5,696 bases of DNA from Parcubacteria group bacterium (GTDB lineage: Bacteria; Patescibacteriota; Minisyncoccia; JACPCQ01): assembly GCA_016179715.1 (NCBI GenBank), contig JACPCQ010000024.1:1-5696 (forward strand). The letters are read 5' to 3'. Shown here piece after piece: positions 1 to 5,696 of this stretch. A program made the position numbers and the translations under genes. A model generated the notes under the pieces. The model was given only the letters and a program-made list of their open reading frames with translations, did not search any database and had not been told where the DNA came from. Position 1 is the first letter of the stretch. Every line of letters starts with the position of its first letter.

Positions 1-50
1 AGAAGTAGTGAATCGGGGAGTGTTGAAATGATTGCGTTTGCGTAGGAAGG

Positions 51-79
51 TTGATAGGATTGGAGTATGAAAAGAGAAT
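51..79 (+). promoter_or_regulatory. Candidate sigma-70-like promoter for the aldolase gene
   Basis: TTGATA at 51-56 (five of six matches to TTGACA) lies 17 bases before GAGAAT at 74-79 (four of six matches to TATAAT). Transcription would start near 86 and leave a leader of roughly 59 bases. A competing reading uses AATAAT at 132-137 as the -10 (five of six), which would start transcription at or next to the ATG at 145 and make the mRNA leaderless. Its -35 (TTGGGC at 107-112, 19-base spacer) is poor. The sequence alone does not decide between them. Confidence 0.22.
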
Positions 80-109
80 TTATTGCCAGATAAAATCCGC
101 AAAGGTTTG

Positions 110-120
110 GGCATTATGCC
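110..120. repeat. 11-bp perfect palindrome GGCATTATGCC
   Basis: GGCAT and ATGCC are exact inverted copies around a single central T. The site lies 25 bases before the aldolase start codon, between the possible promoter elements, so it could be a small operator half-site pair. An 11-bp palindrome can also occur by chance. No second copy was noticed elsewhere in the window. Confidence 0.25.
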
Positions 121-144
121 ATTGCGCAGAAAATAATTTTTTTT

Positions 145-1005
145 ATGTCTTTGAAAGACTGGCTACAACGCGCGTTGCGTGAGGGGTGGGCAGTTCCGCA
201 CTTCAATATTTCAAACCTTGAGCAATTCAAGGCGATTGTTGCGGCATGCCAGAAACTCGCTTCCCCGGTACTTATCGGTACATCGGAGGGAGAGGTGGAT
301 TTTATCGGACTTCTGCAGGCGCGCGCACTGGCAGATGCATACAAAAAAGAAACCGGCTTGCCGATATTTTTGAACGCAGACCATTTTCACAGCGTGGAGC
401 GCGCGAAAGCAGCGGTAGATGCGGGATACGATTCGGTGCTGATAGACCTTTCCAAACAGCCGTACGAAGAGAACGTAACAGGGACAAAAATTGTTGTGGA
501 ATACGCGCATAAAAAAAACGTGGATGTGGAAGCGGAACTCGGGTATCTCGTTACCGATTCTTCAAAAATATACACCGAATCATTTGTTATTCCGCCGGAA
601 AGTTTGACTAAACCCGACGAGGCCGAAAATTTTGTGCGGGAGAGCGGATGCGACCGATTCTCTCCCGCAGTAGGAGAGTTGCATGGGATTGCGGCAAACA
701 CGCCGCAGTTAGACATGGAGCGCATTGCCAATATCCGCAAGCGCTTGCCTGACAGTGTGGCAATGGTGCTGCACGGCGGCTCGGGAATTCCGGACGAGCA
801 AATGCGCGAGGCGGTACGGCTTGGTTTTAACAATGTGCACGTGAGCACGGAGTTGCGCGTCGCATATACTGATGCATTACGCGCGGCATTGAAGAAGTAC
901 CCTCAAGAAACAGCGCCGTATAAATACGCCGCAGATGCCGTGCTTGCGGTACAGCAGAAAATTGAGGAGAAAATGAAACTTTTCGGGAGTGTAAACAGAA
1001 TATAG
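145..1005 (+). CDS. Class II fructose-bisphosphate aldolase (GatY/KbaY/Fba family)
   Basis: The 286-residue product is a zinc-dependent class II aldolase. This family cleaves or forms fructose-1,6-bisphosphate (or tagatose-bisphosphate) from dihydroxyacetone phosphate and glyceraldehyde-3-phosphate in the cytoplasm. Seen in the sequence: PHFNISNLE at 18-26; NADHFH at 77-82, with the expected catalytic Asp79 and zinc His80; VEAELG at 128-133; GELHG at 177-181, giving zinc ligand His180; LHGGSG at 209-214, giving zinc ligand His210 and the phosphate-binding loop; and VHVSTEL at 231-237. The length matches the short GatY/KbaY-like branch (about 285 residues). One oddity is His232, where most members have Asn (VNVATEL). 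The ATG at 145 is the only standard start in the open frame after the stop at 91-93. It follows a T-run with no Shine-Dalgarno sequence. Fructose versus tagatose specificity cannot be read from the sequence; a glycolytic or gluconeogenic role is most likely. Confidence 0.92.
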   Translation: MSLKDWLQRALREGWAVPHFNISNLEQFKAIVAACQKLASPVLIGTSEGEVDFIGLLQARALADAYKKETGLPIFLNADHFHSVERAKAAVDAGYDSVLIDLSKQPYEENVTGTKIVVEYAHKKNVDVEAELGYLVTDSSKIYTESFVIPPESLTKPDEAENFVRESGCDRFSPAVGELHGIAANTPQLDMERIANIRKRLPDSVAMVLHGGSGIPDEQMREAVRLGFNNVHVSTELRVAYTDALRAALKKYPQETAPYKYAADAVLAVQQKIEEKMKLFGSVNRI

Positions 1006-1015
1006 TAAACTTCAG

Positions 1016-1032
1016 TCAACACCCGGTGTTGA
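1016..1032. promoter_or_regulatory. 17-bp perfect palindrome: operator or terminator stem
   Basis: TCAACACC and GGTGTTGA are exact inverted copies around one central C, beginning 11 bases after the aldolase stop codon. As RNA it would fold with seven pairs and a CCG loop, extendable by a G-U and an A-U pair. The following TTTAAT is a weak U-tract, and the real T-run (1046-1052) begins 14 bases later, so an intrinsic terminator would be a poor one. The palindrome also fills exactly the 17 bases between a weak CTTCAG (1010-1015) and TTTAAT (1033-1038), a possible -35/-10 pair for the next gene. An operator in the promoter spacer is therefore the other reading. Confidence 0.45.
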
Positions 1033-1044
1033 TTTAATCGGGGA
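1033..1044 (+). promoter_or_regulatory. Candidate -10 element and weak RBS for the large secreted protein gene
   Basis: TTTAAT at 1033-1038 matches five of six bases of TATAAT, 17 bases after a poor -35 (CTTCAG). GGGGA at 1040-1044 is the only purine-rich Shine-Dalgarno-like string, 11 bases before the ATG at 1056 across a T-rich spacer. If the -10 is real, transcription would begin close to 1045 and exclude that ribosome site, so the two signals may be alternatives. Confidence 0.22.
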
Positions 1045-1055
1045 ATTTTTTTCTT

Positions 1056-4000
1056 ATGCGTAACCCACTCATCCTCGTCTTGAGCATCCTCGCCTTCCTC
1101 TCCTTGGCTCTGCTCGGAGGACGTTTCCCGAGCGCAGAGAATACGTACCCCCTCGCCCGCCGTATGGACGGGCAGGCTTCTTTGCAACTCGCTACTCCTT
1201 ACGCCTCGGGCCAGCACCTTGCTTCTCGCACGCAAGACAACGCTATCCAGCTCTCCGGAGACTACCTCTGGCGCTTTGTTTATGCCTGGGACGGCGCTAC
1301 ATGGCAGCAATATGACCTCGGACAATTGCTCGGCCTCTCTGTTGACACCGTTCCGGGCACGCTGGATCAAGCGGACAACCGCTATATCATCGCAGGACAA
1401 GGTTTTCGTCCGTCTTTCACACTTCCTCACAACGCCACTCACCTTGCGTTTTATTCTGCAAACCTCACCAACAACAACTGGTGCGGGGGGTGCGATGAGG
1501 AAGGGAACAGAGGAGAGTGGCAAGTCATCAACATCGCAAACGTTGCCGCAGCGGCTGCCTCCTTTGCGCAAAGCGCCGTTCTCTCGCCCTTTGGTGATGT
1601 GACTCCGCACACATTACTCCTGGGTGACACCTTTTTAGATGCGGGTTCCCGCGTAACATTGACCCAAAACAATACGACAGTGCAGTGGGTTGTACGCGAC
1701 TCAAATGCCGTCAACCACTTCATTGCTGTCGGGAGTGACGGCAAATGGACCAACTGGCTTTCCTTAACCACCACCACACAATCAGACCCCACCGCTCCCG
1801 CCCAGCGCATCACTCTCCCGCTCAACAATATCCCCACAGGAACCTACCAGCTCGCTGTCGCTTCCTGTGCCACAGGCGCAACTCCCGTACAGGGAAATTG
1901 CACAATCCTGCAAGCTCGCAACGCTACAGCACCCACCATTGTGGTTCCGAGCGCTTCTGCCAAACAACAGGCGGCCGCAGCCGTGCCCATACCACCCGCC
2001 TTTACCTACATCGCCGACCAAGGACAACTGGAGCGCTCTTTCTTTGCGCTCGGCAAACACGCGACAGGAGTTCAGGCGGCGTTTCGCAACAACACGATGG
2101 TTTTCCACACCATTCTCAACGACCCCAACCCCGGCGTCATTGACCATTTTGAAGTCAGTCTGGACGGGCAAACGTGGACACCCTTTCGCCTGAATAACAG
2201 GCCGGGCAGCGGCCCCGTGTTGCCCGAATGCCGAATCAAAACGTATGGCGACTTCGGCTTCTTTAGAACATTGGACGCGGGCTCTCCCAACCCCTGTTAT
2301 GAGTGGAGTCCCAATTGGCCAAACGGCACACCGCTCTATGAACGAGTGGCGGGGCTGTTTGGCACAACCCGGGAATCCGTGCCCGACTTTCACAGACGCA
2401 CCCGCCGTCTCTCCGTTTATTTTTCCACCGCCTCTCTTGCTTCTCCGTCGGGGTTTGCCTCCTACTCGCTCGCGTTAAGAAGTTGCAACAGCGCAGGGTG
2501 TTCGGAGGGACGCACATTCCCGTTCTTCTCTATCTTAAGCGACCAGACCGAGCCGGTTATCATCATTGAACCCATAGAGGCGTTTACCGGCGAGCAATCA
2601 GTGTCCACCGTTACCCGCACGCAAAATCTTCCTGCTATTCCATTACCCGCAACAGGTTCCACCATTGCCACCGGTCCCTGCACGATATTTGCCGGTTATG
2701 ATTCCTGTCCCGCGCGCGTAACTTGGTCCACCCCGCAATCCACCGCCCGCCTCTTTGTCAAACGCCCCTCGCAGGACGAGTACCAGCTTGCAGCGCAAGG
2801 CCCGGGAGGAACGCAACTCTTTACCGGCGACCAGGTTTTTGACGTGGCTGCACGACGTACGGCCCTGCCCTTTGGTATTCTCACGATTGTGACGGACAAG
2901 CCCGTCTTTACACTTGCCACTCCTTCGGGCGCGCAACTGGCAAATGGCGAGGTGAATGTTTCCTATTCCACCGACCCGCCCCAGCCCTTCACCAATTGTC
3001 TTCCGCTCCCAGCACCCGCAACCGACCAATGGACGCAAGAATACAACAACGGCCTGCCATTTTGTCCGGAGGGGGTAGCAGCTCCCGAAGAAACTACCGG
3101 CACACAAGCAAGTGCTGTGAGCGGGGCGATAAAAACGGAACACGCGCAAAATCCCGGAGTGCAAATTCCCGCAAACGCAAGTTTTGAGGCGTGCCAAGGT
3201 TCGCTTCGCTGCGGCATTCTCCGCACGTTTGGCGGAAATGAACAAAACGGTACCTTGCCGCCCGGTCTTTTGCCGTACAACCAGCAATTGCGATTTGTGG
3301 GGGATAGATATTTTATCGACAGTGATGAGTATGAGAACGATTTATCGTCTCTCTATCAATTACGGTCATCATTTGAATTTTTGAGATCCGTGCCATATAC
3401 TCCGGGATTTTCTGATACGCAAATCTTTGTTGCGTTGGATCAAGAGGGCGGACGGAGGGTTCTGGAGGAGGAAAGTCGTATCAGAGAGATGACAAGAGAC
3501 TATATAGAAAAGGGGTACATAGAAATTAAGCCGGGAGAGAATCCCGAAAGTGTTACATCAGATACCCTGGATTTATTATCTGTGTCTCCCGGCATTACGC
3601 TGGTAGATAATGATCCGACCCCGTTCATATTCATTTCGATAGAATCACCTGGCTCTCTCTCTTTCTCTTCCATTTATTCAATCTTGCCGCATGAAATGGC
3701 ACATGCGCTGGAGTTGTCAAATAGGGATATAGCCGAATTCCCTTTTTTGGGGTTTGGTTATGATTCATTAAATTCGGAATCGGACATGTTGCTTCGGCCT
3801 GGCGCTGGCGGAGGTGCCGTGCAGCGAGCCGCAAACATCGTCTATTCACTTTCTCAAGTGCGTACTGCTGCTTCAACAATCGCCTTCTCGTTGGGAACAG
3901 AACAGATTCCCCCGTCATCTCTTACCGGTTTTCCAGAGGGTGTGGAGTTCGGTGGCGATACCCATTCCGATCGCGCACGATATGCCTTAATGGTTCCCGC

Positions 4001-4583
4001 AGAGTTTGTCGCCGTTACCGCCGAAGAGCTTTTTTCTCACCCGCCCGCATCTTCTCACAGGATTCCTACGCCGATCGGAATGTTGCGGGAACATTTTGTT
4101 TCGGAATTATTTGGCGGGGCCGATGGTCCGCTTGCAGACTATAATATCTTTTCAACAGAATTCCGGGTATCTACCCCGGAAGAAGAATATTCTCTTGATG
4201 TTGTTCGCCAATTTCTTAAGTCCGATGGGACACTTAAGTCTGATGGGGTACTTGTACAGAGACTTATACAAGCGCAAGCAAATTTTATATCCGACGCGCA
4301 ATTTTTACGTGCGCCAGACGATAATTTTGAAGAGATTGGTTTTAGCGGAGATAGGGAATTTACGGCAGGGCTTCGTCCCACTCCTCCCGACGCCTTTGAA
4401 CACATGGCGGATTTTGTGGGCGGAGGCGGACTGACTGACGATGAACAAAACTTTTTTGATGTCGGCGGCGGGTTTAATGTTCCTCCCGCGGACTCGCGTG
4501 TTTCGTATTATAGAACCATGACTTATAAATTTGTTTTTTCTCTACACAGAGAGTTGGCGCGCGAAGCGTTTCTGGGCATTTGA
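1056..4583 (+). CDS. Large secreted Ig-like modular protein with C-terminal zinc metalloprotease (gluzincin-like) domain
   Basis: I do not recognise a named family for the whole 1175-residue protein. Residues 4-22 are hydrophobic after MRN, a signal peptide or N-terminal anchor with no clear cleavage site and no lipobox Cys. Residues ~67-165, ~172-290 and ~315-492 look like Ig/FN3-type beta modules. Each has a DG..W..xx-L hairpin (from 79, 228 and 370) and a closing Cys pair (143/146, 271/282, 477/482). Residues ~540-640 form a further beta-rich region, followed by a proline/threonine-rich linker to ~745. The C-terminal ~430 residues lack cysteine and contain HEMAH at 879-883, a zinc-protease HExxH. 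Tyr976 and Glu983 (RYALMVPAEF) match the Tyr-x6-Glu of anthrax lethal factor (Tyr728/Glu735). The inferred role is an extracytoplasmic protease displayed on or released from the cell; its substrate is unknown. Base composition changes near the start of the catalytic domain. The ATG at 1056 gives a proper signal segment. The coding call is firm, but the protease assignment rests on motifs alone. Confidence 0.85.
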   Translation: MRNPLILVLSILAFLSLALLGGRFPSAENTYPLARRMDGQASLQLATPYASGQHLASRTQDNAIQLSGDYLWRFVYAWDGATWQQYDLGQLLGLSVDTVPGTLDQADNRYIIAGQGFRPSFTLPHNATHLAFYSANLTNNNWCGGCDEEGNRGEWQVINIANVAAAAASFAQSAVLSPFGDVTPHTLLLGDTFLDAGSRVTLTQNNTTVQWVVRDSNAVNHFIAVGSDGKWTNWLSLTTTTQSDPTAPAQRITLPLNNIPTGTYQLAVASCATGATPVQGNCTILQARNATAPTIVVPSASAKQQAAAAVPIPPAFTYIADQGQLERSFFALGKHATGVQAAFRNNTMVFHTILNDPNPGVIDHFEVSLDGQTWTPFRLNNRPGSGPVLPECRIKTYGDFGFFRTLDAGSPNPCYEWSPNWPNGTPLYERVAGLFGTTRESVPDFHRRTRRLSVYFSTASLASPSGFASYSLALRSCNSAGCSEGRTFPFFSILSDQTEPVIIIEPIEAFTGEQSVSTVTRTQNLPAIPLPATGSTIATGPCTIFAGYDSCPARVTWSTPQSTARLFVKRPSQDEYQLAAQGPGGTQLFTGDQVFDVAARRTALPFGILTIVTDKPVFTLATPSGAQLANGEVNVSYSTDPPQPFTNCLPLPAPATDQWTQEYNNGLPFCPEGVAAPEETTGTQASAVSGAIKTEHAQNPGVQIPANASFEACQGSLRCGILRTFGGNEQNGTLPPGLLPYNQQLRFVGDRYFIDSDEYENDLSSLYQLRSSFEFLRSVPYTPGFSDTQIFVALDQEGGRRVLEEESRIREMTRDYIEKGYIEIKPGENPESVTSDTLDLLSVSPGITLVDNDPTPFIFISIESPGSLSFSSIYSILPHEMAHALELSNRDIAEFPFLGFGYDSLNSESDMLLRPGAGGGAVQRAANIVYSLSQVRTAASTIAFSLGTEQIPPSSLTGFPEGVEFGGDTHSDRARYALMVPAEFVAVTAEELFSHPPASSHRIPTPIGMLREHFVSELFGGADGPLADYNIFSTEFRVSTPEEEYSLDVVRQFLKSDGTLKSDGVLVQRLIQAQANFISDAQFLRAPDDNFEEIGFSGDREFTAGLRPTPPDAFEHMADFVGGGGLTDDEQNFFDVGGGFNVPPADSRVSYYRTMTYKFVFSLHRELAREAFLGI
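3690..4004 (+). other. Metalloprotease core within the large protein (HEMAH to zinc-ligand Glu)
   Basis: This segment spans residues 879-983. His879 and His883 would bind zinc and Glu880 would be the general base. A buried strand (FIFISIES, 857-864) precedes the HExxH helix, as usual in this fold. The helix containing PAEFVAVTAEELF (981-993) is the best candidate for the third ligand, Glu983. HExxH to Glu is 104 residues here against 49 in lethal factor, so an insertion with a glycine-rich turn (AGGGA, 917-921) would lie between. Alternative third ligands are Glu990 or Glu991. There is no metzincin third His (HExxHxxGxxH); Asn889 occupies that position. Confidence 0.6.
4215..4250 (+). repeat. 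Two-copy 18-bp in-frame tandem repeat
   Basis: CTTAAGTCCGATGGGACA (4215-4232) is followed directly by CTTAAGTCTGATGGGGTA (4233-4250). They differ at three positions and encode LKSDGT then LKSDGV (residues 1054-1065). This looks like a recent in-frame duplication in a surface loop downstream of the catalytic helix. Confidence 0.7.
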
Positions 4584-4697
4584 GAACTCGCAGAAATAAA
4601 AGAAAAAGATTTTTTTAAGACGGCCTAAGCGAAAGAGAACAACTTTAAATTATTTGATTGTTGTTTGCCGTATGACAGTGCTAAAATTTCAATAATT
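4584..4697. other. Intergenic gap between the large protein and dehydrogenase genes
   Basis: No gene is supported here. The first part is A-rich and ends in a seven-T run at 4610-4616. No credible GC-rich hairpin precedes it, so it is not a convincing intrinsic terminator. The second part carries the dehydrogenase promoter. Confidence 0.5.
4658..4687 (+). promoter_or_regulatory. Extended -10 promoter for the dehydrogenase gene
   Basis: TGCTAAAAT at 4679-4687 is a good extended -10 (TGnTAnAAT type). TTGTTG at 4658-4663, 18 bases upstream, is a weak -35; TTGTTT at 4661-4666 (15-base spacer) is the alternative. Extended -10 promoters tolerate a poor -35. Transcription would start near 4694, only about four bases before the ATG at 4698. 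The message would be nearly leaderless, in keeping with the absence of any Shine-Dalgarno sequence. Confidence 0.45.
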
Positions 4698-5681
4698 ATG
4701 GCAAAGATTTTTATAACACGGCGAATTCCCGAGTCGGGGATTGAAAAACTCAAAGCACATGGGGACGACGTGGTTGTAAGCCCACACGATCGCGTGCTCG
4801 CTAAAGACGAACTCATTGCTGAATTAAAAAAAGACCGCTATGACGCGGTGCTTTGTCTGCTCACCGACACGATTGATGCGGATGTGTTTGACGCGGCGGG
4901 AGAGCAAGTGAAAATTTTTGCAAACTACGCAGTGGGATTTGATAACATTGACGTGGATGCGGCGCGCGAGCGCGGCATTATCATTTCAAACACACCCGGA
5001 GTGCTGACCGACACGGTTGCCGAACATACATTTACCCTGATGCTTTCAATTATGCATCGGGTTGCGGAGGCGGACCGTTTTACCAGAGCGGGAAAGTATA
5101 AAGGGTGGGCGCCCCTGCTTTTACTTGGCACGGACTTGTCGCGAAAAACAATCGGCATTGTGGGACTCGGGAGAATTGGCGCGCGGGTTGCGCATCACGC
5201 CGTGCGCGGGTTTGACGCGAGGGTTATGTATCACGACGTCAAGCGCAACGAGGAATTTGAAAAAGAACTCGGTGCCGTTTATAAGGAAAAATTGGAGAAC
5301 CTGCTCAAAGAGGCGGATGTGGTAAGCATCCATGTTCCCTTGCTGGATTCCACGAGGCATTTGATAAACGCCGAGCGGATGGCGCAAATGAAACCGACCG
5401 CATATCTGGTCAATACTTCCCGCGGGCCGGTAATTGATGAAGCGGCATTGGTAGACGCACTAAAAAACGGAACAATAAAAGGAGCCGCGCTTGATGTGTA
5501 TGAAAATGAACCGGAGCTTGCGCCCGGCCTTGCGGAACTCGATAACGTGATTCTAACTCCGCATATCGCATCGGCCACCGAAGAAACAAGGGGTAAAATG
5601 GCAGAACTTGCCGCAGACAATATCATTGCCGTCTTGGAAGGGAGAACGGCGCCGAATGCGGTCGGTATTGCCGCAAGATGA
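4698..5681 (+). CDS. D-2-hydroxyacid dehydrogenase, glyoxylate/hydroxypyruvate reductase type
   Basis: The 327-residue cytoplasmic enzyme should reduce glyoxylate or hydroxypyruvate (a 2-oxoacid) to the D-hydroxyacid with NAD(P)H, or run the reverse. Seen: MAKIFITRRIPESG, a typical N-terminus; YAVGFDNID at 77-85; NTPGVLTDTVAEH at 98-110; the Rossmann motif GLGRIG at 156-161; Asp180 after the second strand, which favours NAD over NADP; NTSRGPVIDE at 239-248; DVYENEP at 266-272; and TPHIASAT at 287-294. The catalytic set Arg242, Glu271 and His289 keeps the same 29 and 18 residue spacing as Arg240/Glu269/His287 of Hyphomicrobium glycerate dehydrogenase. The ATG at 4698 is chosen over an in-frame TTG at 4665: the extra 11 residues match nothing in the family, and the TTG lies upstream of the probable transcription start. 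Exact substrate is unproven; phosphoglycerate dehydrogenase is less likely because there is no C-terminal regulatory extension. Confidence 0.93.
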   Translation: MAKIFITRRIPESGIEKLKAHGDDVVVSPHDRVLAKDELIAELKKDRYDAVLCLLTDTIDADVFDAAGEQVKIFANYAVGFDNIDVDAARERGIIISNTPGVLTDTVAEHTFTLMLSIMHRVAEADRFTRAGKYKGWAPLLLLGTDLSRKTIGIVGLGRIGARVAHHAVRGFDARVMYHDVKRNEEFEKELGAVYKEKLENLLKEADVVSIHVPLLDSTRHLINAERMAQMKPTAYLVNTSRGPVIDEAALVDALKNGTIKGAALDVYENEPELAPGLAELDNVILTPHIASATEETRGKMAELAADNIIAVLEGRTAPNAVGIAAR

Positions 5682-5687
5682 TTTTTT
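5657..5687 (+). terminator. Weak candidate intrinsic terminator overlapping the dehydrogenase stop
   Basis: TGCGG at 5657-5661 pairs with CCGCA at 5671-5675, with an optional T-G pair inside leaving a seven-base loop. Six T residues follow at 5682-5687, separated from the stem by AGATGA, which includes the stop codon. The stem is short and the spacer long for an efficient terminator. The window ends nine bases later, so the next gene is not visible. Confidence 0.3.
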
Positions 5688-5696
5688 GTGAAAGAC

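Larger units (their letters stand above)
1..144. other. Leader region before the aldolase gene, possible upstream gene tail
   Basis: No complete gene is visible here. Two frames are open from the left edge. One would end EVVNRGVLK at a TGA at 29-31, the other ends at a TAG at 43-45. Either could be the last codons of an upstream + strand gene, but too little is present to choose. The rest is a short intergenic stretch with candidate promoter hexamers, an 11-bp palindrome at 110-120 and a T-run at 137-144 directly before the aldolase start codon. A six-codon reading frame at 116-136 (MPLRRK) is too short to support as a gene. Confidence 0.4.

Noticed and set aside
903..1610. 235-codon open frame on the - strand
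   Set aside because: It runs antisense to the end of the aldolase and the start of the large protein. Its translation shows no recognisable motif, and both + strand genes have clear family or domain evidence.
1782..2393. 203-codon open frame on the - strand
   Set aside because: It lies wholly inside the modular protein gene, shows no motif, and is explained by the same compositional bias.
2643..3287. 214-codon open frame on the - strand
   Set aside because: It is a shadow of the C-rich part of the large gene, where stop codons are rare on the opposite strand. The product has no coherent domain.
3690..3722. Metzincin-type zinc protease (HExxHxxGxxH)
   Set aside because: The sequence after HEMAH is ALELSN, without the Gly and third His, so a glutamate-liganded (gluzincin) site fits better.
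1056..4583. Two genes joined by a sequencing frameshift
   Set aside because: The frame is continuous through the composition break with no overlapping alternative frame or internal start signal, so a single fused gene is the simpler reading.
4610..4616. Intrinsic terminator after the large gene
   Set aside because: The T-run is preceded by an A-rich stretch, and no GC-containing hairpin of useful length was found.
4665..4697. TTG start for the dehydrogenase
   Set aside because: It adds 11 residues not typical of the family and overlaps the probable promoter. The ATG at 4698 gives the conventional N-terminus.
1..5696. CRISPR array, tRNA, rRNA, insertion sequence or attachment site
   Set aside because: No regularly spaced direct repeats, tRNA-like cloverleaf, ribosomal RNA sequence, transposase motif or terminal inverted repeats were seen.

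Overview
The window carries three complete genes, all on the + strand, with short gaps between them. Two are housekeeping-type sugar enzymes. They flank one very large secreted or membrane-anchored protein that ends in a probable zinc metalloprotease domain.

Organism: the overall look suggests an uncultured bacterium of the Candidate Phyla Radiation (Patescibacteria, Parcubacteria-like). This is an inference. It rests on compact spacing, weak or absent Shine-Dalgarno sequences, likely leaderless starts, and a large extracytoplasmic protein of Ig-like modules with paired cysteines beside minimal glycolytic genes. All three reading frames end in standard stops (TAG, TGA, TGA) and none has an internal TGA. 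The standard bacterial code therefore applies, and the TGA=Gly lineages are not favoured.

Layout: 1-144 is a leader region, perhaps with the last codons of an upstream gene, candidate promoter elements and a small palindrome. 145-1005 encodes a class II fructose-bisphosphate/tagatose-bisphosphate-type aldolase. 1006-1055 holds a perfect 17-bp palindrome that may be a terminator or an operator. 1056-4583 encodes an 1175-residue protein: signal/anchor segment, at least three Ig/FN3-like modules each with a closing cysteine pair, a fourth beta-rich region, a linker, then a cysteine-free C-terminal domain with HEMAH. 4584-4697 is a gap ending in an extended -10 promoter placed almost on the next start codon. 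4698-5681 encodes an NAD-dependent D-2-hydroxyacid dehydrogenase of the glyoxylate/hydroxypyruvate reductase (D-glycerate dehydrogenase) type. A weak terminator candidate overlaps its stop codon.

The two enzymes fit central three-carbon metabolism, but nothing ties the large protein to them functionally, and each gene may have its own promoter. The most notable object is the large protein. Its catalytic triad spacing (HExxH, then Tyr, then Glu seven residues after the Tyr) resembles anthrax lethal factor-like gluzincins. The DNA for the catalytic domain also differs in composition from the DNA for the N-terminal modules, which suggests a fused or swapped domain.
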